Below, one piece after another: positions 1-6,587 of a DNA stretch of 6,892 nt. Under the pieces are notes generated by a model, which did not search any database, had not been told where the DNA came from, and saw nothing but the letters and a program-made list of their open reading frames with translations. Origin of the DNA: Anaeromyxobacteraceae bacterium (GTDB lineage: Bacteria; Myxococcota; Myxococcia; Myxococcales; Anaeromyxobacteraceae); assembly GCA_027349605.1 (NCBI GenBank), contig DAIEMM010000104.1, positions 1-6,892 on the forward strand, in the 5' to 3' direction. Position 1 is the first letter of the stretch; each line of letters starts with the position of its first letter. The position numbers and the translations under genes are program-made.

Positions 1-2
1 TC

Positions 3-2675
3 GCCGGAATCGCCCTCGCCGGGCTGCTCGCATGGCCCGACCCGGGGGGCGCGGCGCCTCCCGTCCCCAACGTCGTCCGCGCCGTCGAGGTCGCCGATCG
101 CGACGGGGCCGTGGAGGTGGAGATCCGGGCCACCCGCGCGCCCAGCTACACGGTGTTCAAGCTCCAGGACCCGCCGCGCCTGGTGGTGGACGTCTCGGGC
201 GGAGACGTCTCGGGCGTGGCGTCGCCCATCCCGGTCGATCGCGGAGGCGTCGCCTCGGTGAGCACGGCCCAGTACCAGGACGAGAAGACCAGCGTCGGGC
301 GGGTGGTCATCGCCCTCGACGCCGCCGCACGTTACGAGGTCGCCCCCCAGGGCGAGACGGTCCGCGTACGGGTGATCCCCGGCGTTGCCGCGCCCGCGGC
401 GCTCACCGCCGCAGAGCCGGCCCCGGTCCAGGAAGCTGCCCCCGTGGTCCCTCCCGCAGCCGTGGTCGAGGCTCCCAGGGCCCTTCCGGCCACGAGAGCG
501 TCCCCGGCTGACGACAACGTCGTGCTCCGGCACGTCGACGAGTCCGTCCCGGAGACCTCCGCGACCGCCGTCACCGGGGTGAGGGTGGACGGCGACCGGG
601 TGGTCGTCCAGACGAACGGCACGGTGGGCGTCTTCGAGGTCATCGAGCTCCGGAACCCGCCGCGGGTCGCCATCGACATCCAGGGCATCCAGAAGGCCCC
701 GACGAAGGCCGTGACGGCCGGCGCGGGCTTCACGCAGGTCCGCTTCGGGCGCGGCGACGGCAAGGTCCGTGTCGTGCTCGATGCAGCGGACGACGTGAAC
801 GGTGTCCAGGTGACGCGCACCGGCCACGGGCTGTCGATCCGCACCGCCGCGGCCGTCGCGGCGTCCGCGGCGCCCCAGGCTTCCCCGTCTGCCGCCGCGC
901 CCGTCGTGGCCGCGGCCACGCCCGCACCCACGGCCGCGTCTCCGGCCCTCGCCCCCATCCAGGACCTCAAGGTCACCCAGTCGGGCGCCACCGCCCGCAT
1001 CGAGGTCTCCGGCCGCGTGGAGCACGCGGTCTCCCGCCCCGATCCCCACACGATGGTCCTCACCCTCGAGGGCGCGAAGCTGCCGAAGCGGCTGGAGCGC
1101 TCGATCGACACGAGCGGCGTTTCCGGGCCGCTGCTCATGGTCTCGTCCTTCAACCAGCCGTCGGGCAAGGTGCGGGTCGTGCTCACGCTCCGCGGCGACG
1201 CCAGCGACCACGTCGTCGAGACGGCCAAGGGTCTCGTCTGGACCGTCGTGTCCGGCTCGACCGAGCGACGCGCCGCCGAGGAGGCCCCCGAGGTCCCGGC
1301 CAACGTCACCGCGCAGGCGGCCGGCTTCGGCGGCGCCGCCCCCGACTACGCGCTGCTCGGCGCGCCCGGGCAGAAGCAGTACACCGGCCAGCGCATCACC
1401 CTCGAGTTCCACGACATCGACGTCCGGAACCTGCTGCGGCTCCTCGCCGACGTGTCGAAGAAGAACATGGTGGTCGCCGACGACGTGACCGGCAAGATCA
1501 CCGTTTCCCTCCGCAACGTCCCGTGGGATCAGGCCCTCGACATCGTTCTCCAGGCCAAGGGACTCGGGAAGCAGGAGGTCGGCAACGTCATCCGGGTGGC
1601 CAAGTTCGAGGCCATCGCCAAGGAGGAGGCGGCCAAGCTCGAGGCGCAGAAGAACCGCCAGGTCCTCATGCCCCTCAAGGTGCGGATCATCCCGGTGAAC
1701 TTCTCCACCGCCGCCGATCTCTCGCGCCAGGTGAAGGACGTCCTCACCGACCGCGGCACCGTCACCATCGACGAGCGGACCAACGTGCTCATCGTCAAGG
1801 ACACCCAGGAGGCGCTGGCCCGGGCGGAAGGGCTGGTCCGCAATCTCGACACCGAGACCCCGGGCGTCCTCATCGAGAGCCGCATCGTCGAGGCCGCCAC
1901 CAACTTCGCCCAGTCGCTGGGCGTGCAGTGGGGCGGCAACTTCGGCTTCAGCCCGGCCACCGGCAATGGGCTCCCGGTCTCCTTCCCCAACACCATGACC
2001 GGCGCCGGCGCCGCAGGGCAGGCGCCCAATCAGGGCAACCAGGCCACGCCCAACTACGCCGTCAACCTGCCTGCAGCGATCGGCCAGGGCGCCGGCGGCG
2101 GCATCGGGCTCGTCTTCGGGTCGGCGAACGGCGCCTTCAACCTGAACCTCCGGCTCACCGCGCTCGAGCGCAAGGGCCTGCTCAAGACCATCTCGGCTCC
2201 CAAGGTCGCGACGCTCGACAACAAGGAAGCCACCATCTCGCAGGGCCAGTCGATCCCGTTCTCGCAGGTCTCGGCCTCCGGCGTGAACACCACCTTCGTC
2301 GAGGCGCTGCTCGAGCTCAAGGTGACGCCCCACGTCACCGCCGACGGCTCGATCCTCATGAAGATCAAGGCCACCAACAACAAGCCCGACCCGAGCCTCA
2401 CGGGCGCGAACGGCCAGCCCTCGATCACCAAGCGCCAGGCGGAGACCACCGTGCTCGTGAAGGACGGCGACACCACCGTCATCGGCGGCATCTACACCCG
2501 CGCGACCGCGAGCTCCACGCAGTCGATCCCGTTCCTCGGCGACATCCCCATCCTCGGCTTCTTCTTCAAGTCGAAGACGGAGGACGACGCCCACACCGAG
2601 CTGCTCATCTTCATCACACCGCGGGTGCTGAACCGTCAGTCCATGATGGGCGGCCCCACGCCGGTGGCGAACTAG
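3..2675 (+). CDS. pilQ: Type IV pilus outer-membrane secretin PilQ, 5'-truncated by the window edge
   Basis: PilQ is the multimeric outer-membrane channel through which type IV pili extend and retract. The frame is open from base 3 and gives 890 visible residues (numbered from there). The first visible residues, AGIALAGLLA, look like the end of a signal peptide, so the start is upstream and probably only 10-20 residues are missing; the in-frame GTG at 111 lies inside the first AMIN domain and is not the start. Domains in order: AMIN 1 about 25-120, AMIN 2 about 190-280 (both share a PPR-[LV]-x-[VI]-D-[VI] core), an Ala/Pro-rich linker about 280-315, a diverged AMIN 3 about 318-418, STN/N0 about 463-540, N1 about 560-617, and the secretin barrel about 620-875. 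The barrel has a Gly/Asn-rich insert near 646-706 and the secretin signature IPFLGDIPILG at 842-852. AMIN domains in this family bind peptidoglycan. The total would be close to the roughly 900 residues I recall for M. xanthus PilQ. The stop is TAG. Confidence 0.97.
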   Translation, partial: AGIALAGLLAWPDPGGAAPPVPNVVRAVEVADRDGAVEVEIRATRAPSYTVFKLQDPPRLVVDVSGGDVSGVASPIPVDRGGVASVSTAQYQDEKTSVGRVVIALDAAARYEVAPQGETVRVRVIPGVAAPAALTAAEPAPVQEAAPVVPPAAVVEAPRALPATRASPADDNVVLRHVDESVPETSATAVTGVRVDGDRVVVQTNGTVGVFEVIELRNPPRVAIDIQGIQKAPTKAVTAGAGFTQVRFGRGDGKVRVVLDAADDVNGVQVTRTGHGLSIRTAAAVAASAAPQASPSAAAPVVAAATPAPTAASPALAPIQDLKVTQSGATARIEVSGRVEHAVSRPDPHTMVLTLEGAKLPKRLERSIDTSGVSGPLLMVSSFNQPSGKVRVVLTLRGDASDHVVETAKGLVWTVVSGSTERRAAEEAPEVPANVTAQAAGFGGAAPDYALLGAPGQKQYTGQRITLEFHDIDVRNLLRLLADVSKKNMVVADDVTGKITVSLRNVPWDQALDIVLQAKGLGKQEVGNVIRVAKFEAIAKEEAAKLEAQKNRQVLMPLKVRIIPVNFSTAADLSRQVKDVLTDRGTVTIDERTNVLIVKDTQEALARAEGLVRNLDTETPGVLIESRIVEAATNFAQSLGVQWGGNFGFSPATGNGLPVSFPNTMTGAGAAGQAPNQGNQATPNYAVNLPAAIGQGAGGGIGLVFGSANGAFNLNLRLTALERKGLLKTISAPKVATLDNKEATISQGQSIPFSQVSASGVNTTFVEALLELKVTPHVTADGSILMKIKATNNKPDPSLTGANGQPSITKRQAETTVLVKDGDTTVIGGIYTRATASSTQSIPFLGDIPILGFFFKSKTEDDAHTELLIFITPRVLNRQSMMGGPTPVAN

Positions 2676-2678
2676 GAG
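2674..2678 (+). promoter_or_regulatory. Ribosome binding site overlapping the pilQ stop codon
   Basis: AGGAG lies 6 bases before the ATG at 2685 and shares two bases with the pilQ TAG stop (2673-2675). This fixes the start of the lipoprotein gene and points to translational coupling, so that ribosomes finishing PilQ would feed the downstream gene. Confidence 0.8.
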
Positions 2679-2684
2679 ACGGCC

Positions 2685-3347
2685 ATGAAGATCCGGACAC
2701 TCGCCGCCGCCGCCGCCGCGCTCGGGCTCTCGGCCTGCTCGGCGGAATTCAGTGGAGTGGGCATCTACGCAATCTGCGCACCCCCGGCTCCGGACGCGAC
2801 CACCGGAGCGTGCCTCTATCCCGCCACGTGCGATGCGGTCTTCGCCGGGACGCCGGTGCTCGACGTGACCACCGCCCAGCTCGACTTCCGGCTCCCGGTC
2901 CAGATCGACAACCAGCTCGTGGACAACTCGAGCACTGCCGACGGCCGCGTCAACACCAACGACGCCTTCATCCAGTCATTCGAGATGAAGTACTCCGGCG
3001 CGACGGTCGAGCCCTGGACCGTCGCGGACTCCGTCACCGTGCCCGCGGCGGGCTCCTCCGGCGCACTGCTGCGGCTCATCCCGGTGGCGTACTTCGGGGC
3101 CCTCGTCCCGCCCGGAGCTGCAACGCTGAGCCTGGTCGTCAGCGTCCGGGGACACGGGATCCTGGGGTCGCAGGATTCCTTCACGACGGCATGGTTCCAG
3201 GTCCCGGTGGAGGTCTGCGCCGGGTGCCTCGACGCCAACTTCTGCCCGTCCGGTCAGGTCTTCGCCGGCTCCTGCCCTCCGGCCGCACCCGGGGCCACCT
3301 CTCCCGGCCAGAGCGCCTCGATTCTCTGCGAGGCCATTCCGCTGTAA
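2685..3347 (+). CDS. Cysteine-rich hypothetical lipoprotein coupled to pilQ
   Basis: I do not recognise a named family for this 220-residue protein. Residues 1-18 form a lipoprotein signal peptide: K2 and R4, a hydrophobic run with six alanines at 7-12, then the lipobox LSAC with Cys18 as the expected acylated residue. Residue 19 is Ser, which by the E. coli sorting rule suggests the outer membrane. Eight further cysteines form two clusters, at 31, 43 and 49 and at 178, 181 (a CxxC), 187, 197 and 215, so up to four disulfides are possible. The middle part is rich in beta-prone Val, Thr and Ser segments, suggesting a beta-sandwich-like fold. The gene starts 9 bases after pilQ with an overlapping ribosome binding site, so it is very likely in the same operon. 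A role in secretin assembly or pilus function is inferred from this position only. The stop is TAA. Confidence 0.87.
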   Translation: MKIRTLAAAAAALGLSACSAEFSGVGIYAICAPPAPDATTGACLYPATCDAVFAGTPVLDVTTAQLDFRLPVQIDNQLVDNSSTADGRVNTNDAFIQSFEMKYSGATVEPWTVADSVTVPAAGSSGALLRLIPVAYFGALVPPGAATLSLVVSVRGHGILGSQDSFTTAWFQVPVEVCAGCLDANFCPSGQVFAGSCPPAAPGATSPGQSASILCEAIPL

Positions 3348-3377
3348 CGAACCGCCAGGCATCCTCGTCCGGACCCG

Positions 3378-3408
3378 GCCCTGCCGCGCCCCGCCTTGAC
3401 GGCAGGGC
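3378..3408. repeat. Perfect 9-bp inverted repeat downstream of the lipoprotein gene
   Basis: GCCCTGCCG (3378-3386) pairs perfectly with CGGCAGGGC (3400-3408) across a 13-base loop. No T tract follows, so it is not a standard intrinsic terminator by itself. It may stabilise the 3' end of the pilQ-lipoprotein transcript, or act as an operator, because its right arm overlaps the last two bases of the -35 hexamer and the start of the spacer of the promoter at 3396-3424. Confidence 0.6.
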
Positions 3409-3424
3409 AGGGCAGGGCTACAAA
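3396..3424 (+). promoter_or_regulatory. Candidate sigma70-type promoter for the Roadblock gene
   Basis: TTGACG (3396-3401) matches five of six bases of the -35 consensus. After exactly 17 bases, TACAAA (3419-3424) matches four of six bases of the -10 consensus. The spacer (3402-3418) consists entirely of three tandem GCAGG units plus GC. The expected transcription start is near 3431, giving a leader of about 60 bases before the ATG at 3491. It is the only hexamer pair of this quality that I found in the gap. No transcript data support it. Confidence 0.5.
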
Positions 3425-3445
3425 AGCCGCGGCTCGTCGAGCCAG

Positions 3446-3468
3446 CGCCCGAAACCACGGGCGTTTTT
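3446..3468 (+). terminator. Intrinsic terminator just upstream of the Roadblock gene
   Basis: A perfect 6-bp GC-only stem, CGCCCG (3446-3451) with CGGGCG (3458-3463), closes a 6-base loop and is followed at once by five T residues (3464-3468). This is the standard form of a Rho-independent terminator. It would end the pilQ-lipoprotein transcript about 100 bases after the lipoprotein stop. It also lies between the candidate promoter at 3396-3424 and the Roadblock start, so it could attenuate that transcript. A smaller hairpin, GGCTC/GAGCC with a 3-base loop (3431-3443), sits immediately before it. Confidence 0.75.
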
Positions 3469-3473
3469 CCTAG

Positions 3474-3480
3474 AGAAGGG
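3474..3480 (+). promoter_or_regulatory. Ribosome binding site deciding the Roadblock start
   Basis: AGAAGGG ends 10 bases before the ATG at 3491 and only one base before an in-frame GTG at 3482. The spacing favours the ATG. The site begins six bases after the T tract of the terminator, so termination and translation initiation signals are nearly back to back. Confidence 0.6.
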
Positions 3481-3490
3481 CGTGGCCGGC

Positions 3491-3850
3491 ATGGGCTTCC
3501 GGGAGCACTTGCAGGAGATCTGCAGGGGCGTCGACGGCGCCATCGCCTGCTCGCTCATGGGCATGGACGGCATCGAGGTGGACAGCCACGTCCAGGCGGA
3601 GGCCGGAGTCGACGTCCAGTCGATGATGGTCGAGATGACGGGGATCCTTCGCACGGCTCGCGAGGCCGCAGAGGCCCACCAGGCCGGAGGGCTCTCCGAG
3701 TTCAGCGTCGGGACCGACAAGCTCCTGACCATCGGCCGTCTCGTCTCGCCCGAATACTTCATGGTGGTGGCGCTCCAGCCGGGAGGGAACCAGGGCAAGG
3801 CCCGGTACCTCCTCCGGGTCACGGCGCCCCGGGTGCTCGCCGAGCTTTAG
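3491..3850 (+). CDS. Roadblock/LC7-domain protein, MglB/MglC-like
   Basis: This 119-residue protein is one Roadblock/LC7 domain from end to end. It has an N-terminal helix (MGFREHLQEI), the beta hairpin GAIACSLMGMDGIEV (about 16-30), a central helix (about 42-63), then strands with FSVGTDKLLTIGRLV (about 71-85), YFMVVAL (89-95) and a C-terminal helix. Roadblock proteins dimerise and bind Ras-like GTPases; in myxobacteria MglB is the GAP of the polarity GTPase MglA. From memory, M. xanthus has the MglB paralogue MglC two genes beyond pilQ and next to efp, the same position as here, so an MglC orthologue is my best guess. No GTPase gene is in the window. An alternative GTG start at 3482 would add three residues but is too close to the ribosome binding site. 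The stop is TAG. The domain call is firm; the MglC assignment is inference. Confidence 0.93.
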   Translation: MGFREHLQEICRGVDGAIACSLMGMDGIEVDSHVQAEAGVDVQSMMVEMTGILRTAREAAEAHQAGGLSEFSVGTDKLLTIGRLVSPEYFMVVALQPGGNQGKARYLLRVTAPRVLAEL

Positions 3851-3862
3851 GCGCCGCCCCGC

Positions 3863-3881
3863 CTGCCCGCATCGCGGGCGG
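3863..3881 (+). repeat. GC-rich hairpin between the Roadblock gene and efp
   Basis: GCCCGC (3865-3870) and GCGGGC (3874-3879) pair perfectly over a 3-base loop, and one G-T wobble plus one C-G pair extend the stem to 3863-3881. No T tract follows, so termination is unlikely. It may be an RNA processing or stability element that sets efp expression apart from the gene before it. I see no convincing promoter in this 66-base gap, so efp is probably read from upstream, at least in part. Confidence 0.45.
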
Positions 3882-3916
3882 CCGACCCGAACGCAGCATA
3901 AGAGGAGCAAACGGAC

Positions 3917-4489
3917 ATGGGAGACACACTCGACACCAGCGCCTTCCGGCGGGGGCTCAAGATCGAGATCGACAAGGAGCCCTGGGAGATCGTGGAGTTC
4001 CAGCACGTGAAGCCCGGCAAGGGCAGCGCCTTCGTGCGGACCCGCATCAAGAACCTGCTCTCCGGGCGGACCATCGACAGGACGTTCAAGTCCGGAGACG
4101 TGGTGGGCAAGCCCGACCTGGAGGAGAAGGAGATGCAGTACCTCTACAAGGAAGGCGACCACTACAACTTCATGGACAACAAGAACTACGAGCAGACGTT
4201 CCTGACCGAAGAGCAGATGGCGGACGCCAAGAACTTCATCAAGGACAACACCACCACCCAGGTCCTCTTCTACAACGGCAAGGCGATCGGCATCGAGATC
4301 CCGAACGCCATGGACCTCCGCGTGGTCAAGTGCGACCCGGGAGTCCGCGGCGACACCGTCTCCGGCGCCACCAAGCCGGCCGTGCTCGAGACCGGGTACA
4401 TGGTCAAGGTCCCGCTCTTCATCAACGAGGGCGAGATCCTCCGCATCGACACCCGGACCGGCGAGTACCTCACCCGCGTGGCCGGCTAG
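3917..4489 (+). CDS. efp: Translation elongation factor P (EF-P)
   Basis: EF-P binds ribosomes stalled on consecutive prolines, between the P and E sites, and promotes peptide-bond formation. The 190-residue length is normal. The N-terminal KOW-like domain carries the loop KPGKGSAF, whose tip residue Lys35 matches the E. coli Lys34 that receives beta-lysine; the modifying enzyme is not in the window, so the type of modification here is unknown. Two OB domains follow. The C-terminal one contains the full EF-P signature at 153-172: K-x-A-x4-G-x2-V-x-V-P-x2-I-x2-G. The protein ends in the typical DTRTGEYLTRV. AGGAG at 3903-3907, 9 bases before the ATG, supports the start. The stop is TAG, and accB starts 32 bases later. 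Linkage of efp to accB-accC is common in bacteria. Confidence 0.98.
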   Translation: MGDTLDTSAFRRGLKIEIDKEPWEIVEFQHVKPGKGSAFVRTRIKNLLSGRTIDRTFKSGDVVGKPDLEEKEMQYLYKEGDHYNFMDNKNYEQTFLTEEQMADAKNFIKDNTTTQVLFYNGKAIGIEIPNAMDLRVVKCDPGVRGDTVSGATKPAVLETGYMVKVPLFINEGEILRIDTRTGEYLTRVAG

Positions 4490-4521
4490 CCCGGCCCATT
4501 CCCCCCCGAGCAGGAGGCACA

Positions 4522-5052
<531 letters not shown>

Positions 5053-5060
5053 GGGGCACC

Positions 5061-6434
5061 ATGTTCAAGAAGGTGCTCATCGCCAACCGCGGCGAGATCG
5101 CGCTGCGCGTGATCCGCGCCTGCCGGGAGCTGGGCATCGGCACGGTGGCCGTCCACTCCACCGCCGACGCGGACTCCCTGCACGTCCGGTTCGCCGACGA
5201 GGCCGTGTGCATCGGCCCGCCGCAGTCGAAGCTCAGCTACCTCGACACCCGCGCGCTGCTCTCCGCGGCCGAGGTCACCGGCGCCGACGCCATCCACCCC
5301 GGGTACGGATTCCTCTCCGAGAACCCCGCCTTCGCCGAGCTCTGCGAGAAGCTGGGCCTCAAGTTCATCGGCCCCCGCTCCGAGATGCTCCGGCTCATGG
5401 GCAACAAGGTGGCGGCGCGCGAGGCCATGGAGAAGGCCGGACTGCCGCTCCTTCCGGGAGCGCGCGGCGTGCTCCGCGACGGCGAGGAGGCCGAGAGGAT
5501 CGCCAGGCAGATCGGCTTCCCGGTCATCCTCAAGGCCGCCGCCGGGGGCGGCGGACGGGGGATGAAGATCGTCCGCGAGGCCTCCGACGTGCGCAAGGCG
5601 TTCGACGGTGCCAGCACCGAGGCGCTGGCCGCCTTCGGCGACGGGTCCATGTACCTGGAGCGCTACGTCGAGGAGCCCCGCCACATCGAGCTCCAGATGG
5701 TGGCCGACTAGCACGGCAACATCATCCACCTGGGCGAGCGCGAGTGCTCGGTGCAGCGGCGGCACCAGAAGATGATCGAGGAGGCTCCCAGCCCGGCCGT
5801 CTCCCCGGAACTGCGCCGGGAGATGGGCGAGGTGGCCCTCAAGGCCATGCGCGGCATCGGCTACAACAACGTCGGCACCATCGAGTTCCTCCTCGACGAG
5901 AAGGGGAACTACTACTTCATTGAGATGAACACCCGCATCCAGGTGGAGCACCCGGTGACCGAGCAGGTCTACGGCCTCGACCTGGTGCGGCTCCAGATCA
6001 AGCTCGCCAACGGCGATCCCCTGGAGCGCACCCAGGAGTCGGTGGTGCCGCGCTTCCACGCCATCGAGTGCCGCGTCAACGCGGAGGACCCGCGCACCTT
6101 CGCGCCGTCTCCCGGGACCATCACCGGCTACCACCAGCCCGGAGGATACGGGGTGCGGGTCGACACGATGGCCTACGAGGACTACCGGGTGCAGCCGTAC
6201 TACGACTCGCTCGTCGCCAAGCTCATCTGCTGGGGCGACAAGCGCGAGGTGGCCATCAGCCGCATGCGTCGCGCGCTCGAGGAGTACGTCATCGAGGGCA
6301 TCAAGACCAACATCCCCTTCCACCGGCGCGTCCTCGAGCACCAGGGGTTCCTCACCGGGCGTTACGACACCCGGATCGTCGACCAGATCATGTCGGCCGG
6401 AGCCGAGGCGGCCGCCCGTTCCGATGGTGGATAA
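5061..6434 (+). pseudogene. accC: Biotin carboxylase AccC interrupted by an in-frame amber codon
   Basis: AccC uses ATP and bicarbonate to carboxylate biotin on AccB. The frame from ATG 5061 to TAA 6432-6434 encodes 457 residues if codon 217 is read through, against about 450 normally. The N-terminal biotin carboxylase domain begins FKKVLIANRGEIA and contains HPGYGFLSEN. The ATP-grasp part has Lys116, Lys158 and the glycine loop GGGGRGM (162-168). After the stop come the RRHQK motif (Gln232, His235, Lys237), Glu288, Asn290 and Arg292 in EMNTR, and Arg338 in ECRVNAEDP, all matching E. coli catalytic or ligand residues. TAG at 5709-5711 would leave a 216-residue fragment without these. The downstream part could begin at GTG 5751 but lacks a ribosome binding site and would skip conserved residues. 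Every other conserved block is intact, so the gene is either freshly mutated, misread by sequencing, or read through. AGGGGG at 5051-5056 precedes the start, in an operon with accB. Confidence 0.95.
5709..5711 (+). other. accC: In-frame TAG codon 217 within accC
   Basis: The codons read Val-Ala-Asp-TAG-His-Gly-Asn, and the frame is the same on both sides, so this is a nonsense codon and not a frameshift. In relatives the position falls in a variable surface turn before a conserved HGN/GN strand. From memory it is often Lys or Gln, so one base change (AAG or CAG to TAG) explains it. The base after TAG is C. I see no strong structure downstream; a 5-bp CGAGC/GCTCG stem in the ERECS-coding region is weak. 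Confidence 0.95.
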
Positions 6435-6459
6435 TCGAAAAATCAATTGGGATTCCGCG

Positions 6460-6475
6460 ATCCTGGATATCCTGG
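6460..6475. repeat. Two direct copies of ATCCTGG upstream of a promoter
   Basis: ATCCTGG occurs at 6460-6466 and 6469-6475 with a 9-base period, centred on the palindrome GGATATCC. The second copy ends five bases before the -35 hexamer of the candidate promoter at 6480. A regulator-binding site is possible but two short copies prove little. I found no hairpin with a T tract after accC, so accC has no visible intrinsic terminator. Confidence 0.35.
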
Positions 6476-6479
6476 TCCC

Positions 6480-6508
6480 TTGACCCGAGCCGACCCTTTC
6501 GCTAGGCT
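6480..6508 (+). promoter_or_regulatory. Candidate sigma70-type promoter for the TPR gene
   Basis: TTGACC (6480-6485) matches five of six -35 consensus bases. After exactly 17 bases, TAGGCT (6503-6508) matches three of six -10 bases, including the first two and the last. Transcription would start near 6515, about 73 bases before the ATG at 6588. This suggests the TPR gene is a separate transcription unit from efp-accB-accC. Confidence 0.5.
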
Positions 6509-6543
6509 CCGACGCCTCCCGTTCCGGGTCGCCTTCACCCCCA

Positions 6544-6570
6544 GCCGGGGAGTCGTCGGCTAGCCCCGGC
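6544..6570 (+). repeat. Leader hairpin before the TPR gene
   Basis: GCCGGGG (6544-6550) pairs perfectly with CCCCGGC (6564-6570) across a 13-base loop that contains an in-frame TAG. An alternative and mutually exclusive pairing is AGCCG (6543-6547) with CGGCT (6557-6561). It lies 17 bases before the ATG in the presumed 5' leader. No T tract follows, so a role in translation or RNA stability is more likely than termination. Confidence 0.45.
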
Positions 6571-6587
6571 GCGAACCGATCCCTTCG

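Noticed and set aside
332..1309. A 325-codon minus-strand open frame inside pilQ
   Set aside because: It is antisense to the AMIN region; its Thr/Ser/Ala-rich product is what complementary GC-rich codons give.
2703..2717. Five tandem GCC codons in the lipoprotein signal peptide as a phase-variation tract
   Set aside because: A change in the number of triplets keeps the frame, and alanine runs in signal peptides at this GC content are ordinary.
1523..3490. A long plus-strand open frame running through pilQ and the lipoprotein gene into the Roadblock gene
   Set aside because: Only the part from ATG 3491 is real. The upstream part is an Arg/His/Gly/Pro-rich out-of-frame reading of pilQ and the lipoprotein gene, so it is not a giant fusion protein.
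3863..3881. A terminator between the Roadblock gene and efp
   Set aside because: The stem is strong but no T tract follows; only a hairpin is recorded.
5709..5711. Pyrrolysine at the accC TAG
   Set aside because: The position is a variable surface turn away from the active site, and four neighbouring genes use TAG as a normal terminator. Nothing in the window encodes the pyrrolysine machinery. Not excluded genome-wide.
5061..6434. A functional two-chain biotin carboxylase split at the amber codon
   Set aside because: The break falls inside the ATP-grasp fold. The only nearby downstream start (GTG 5751) has no ribosome binding site and would drop 13 conserved residues. A point change is simpler.
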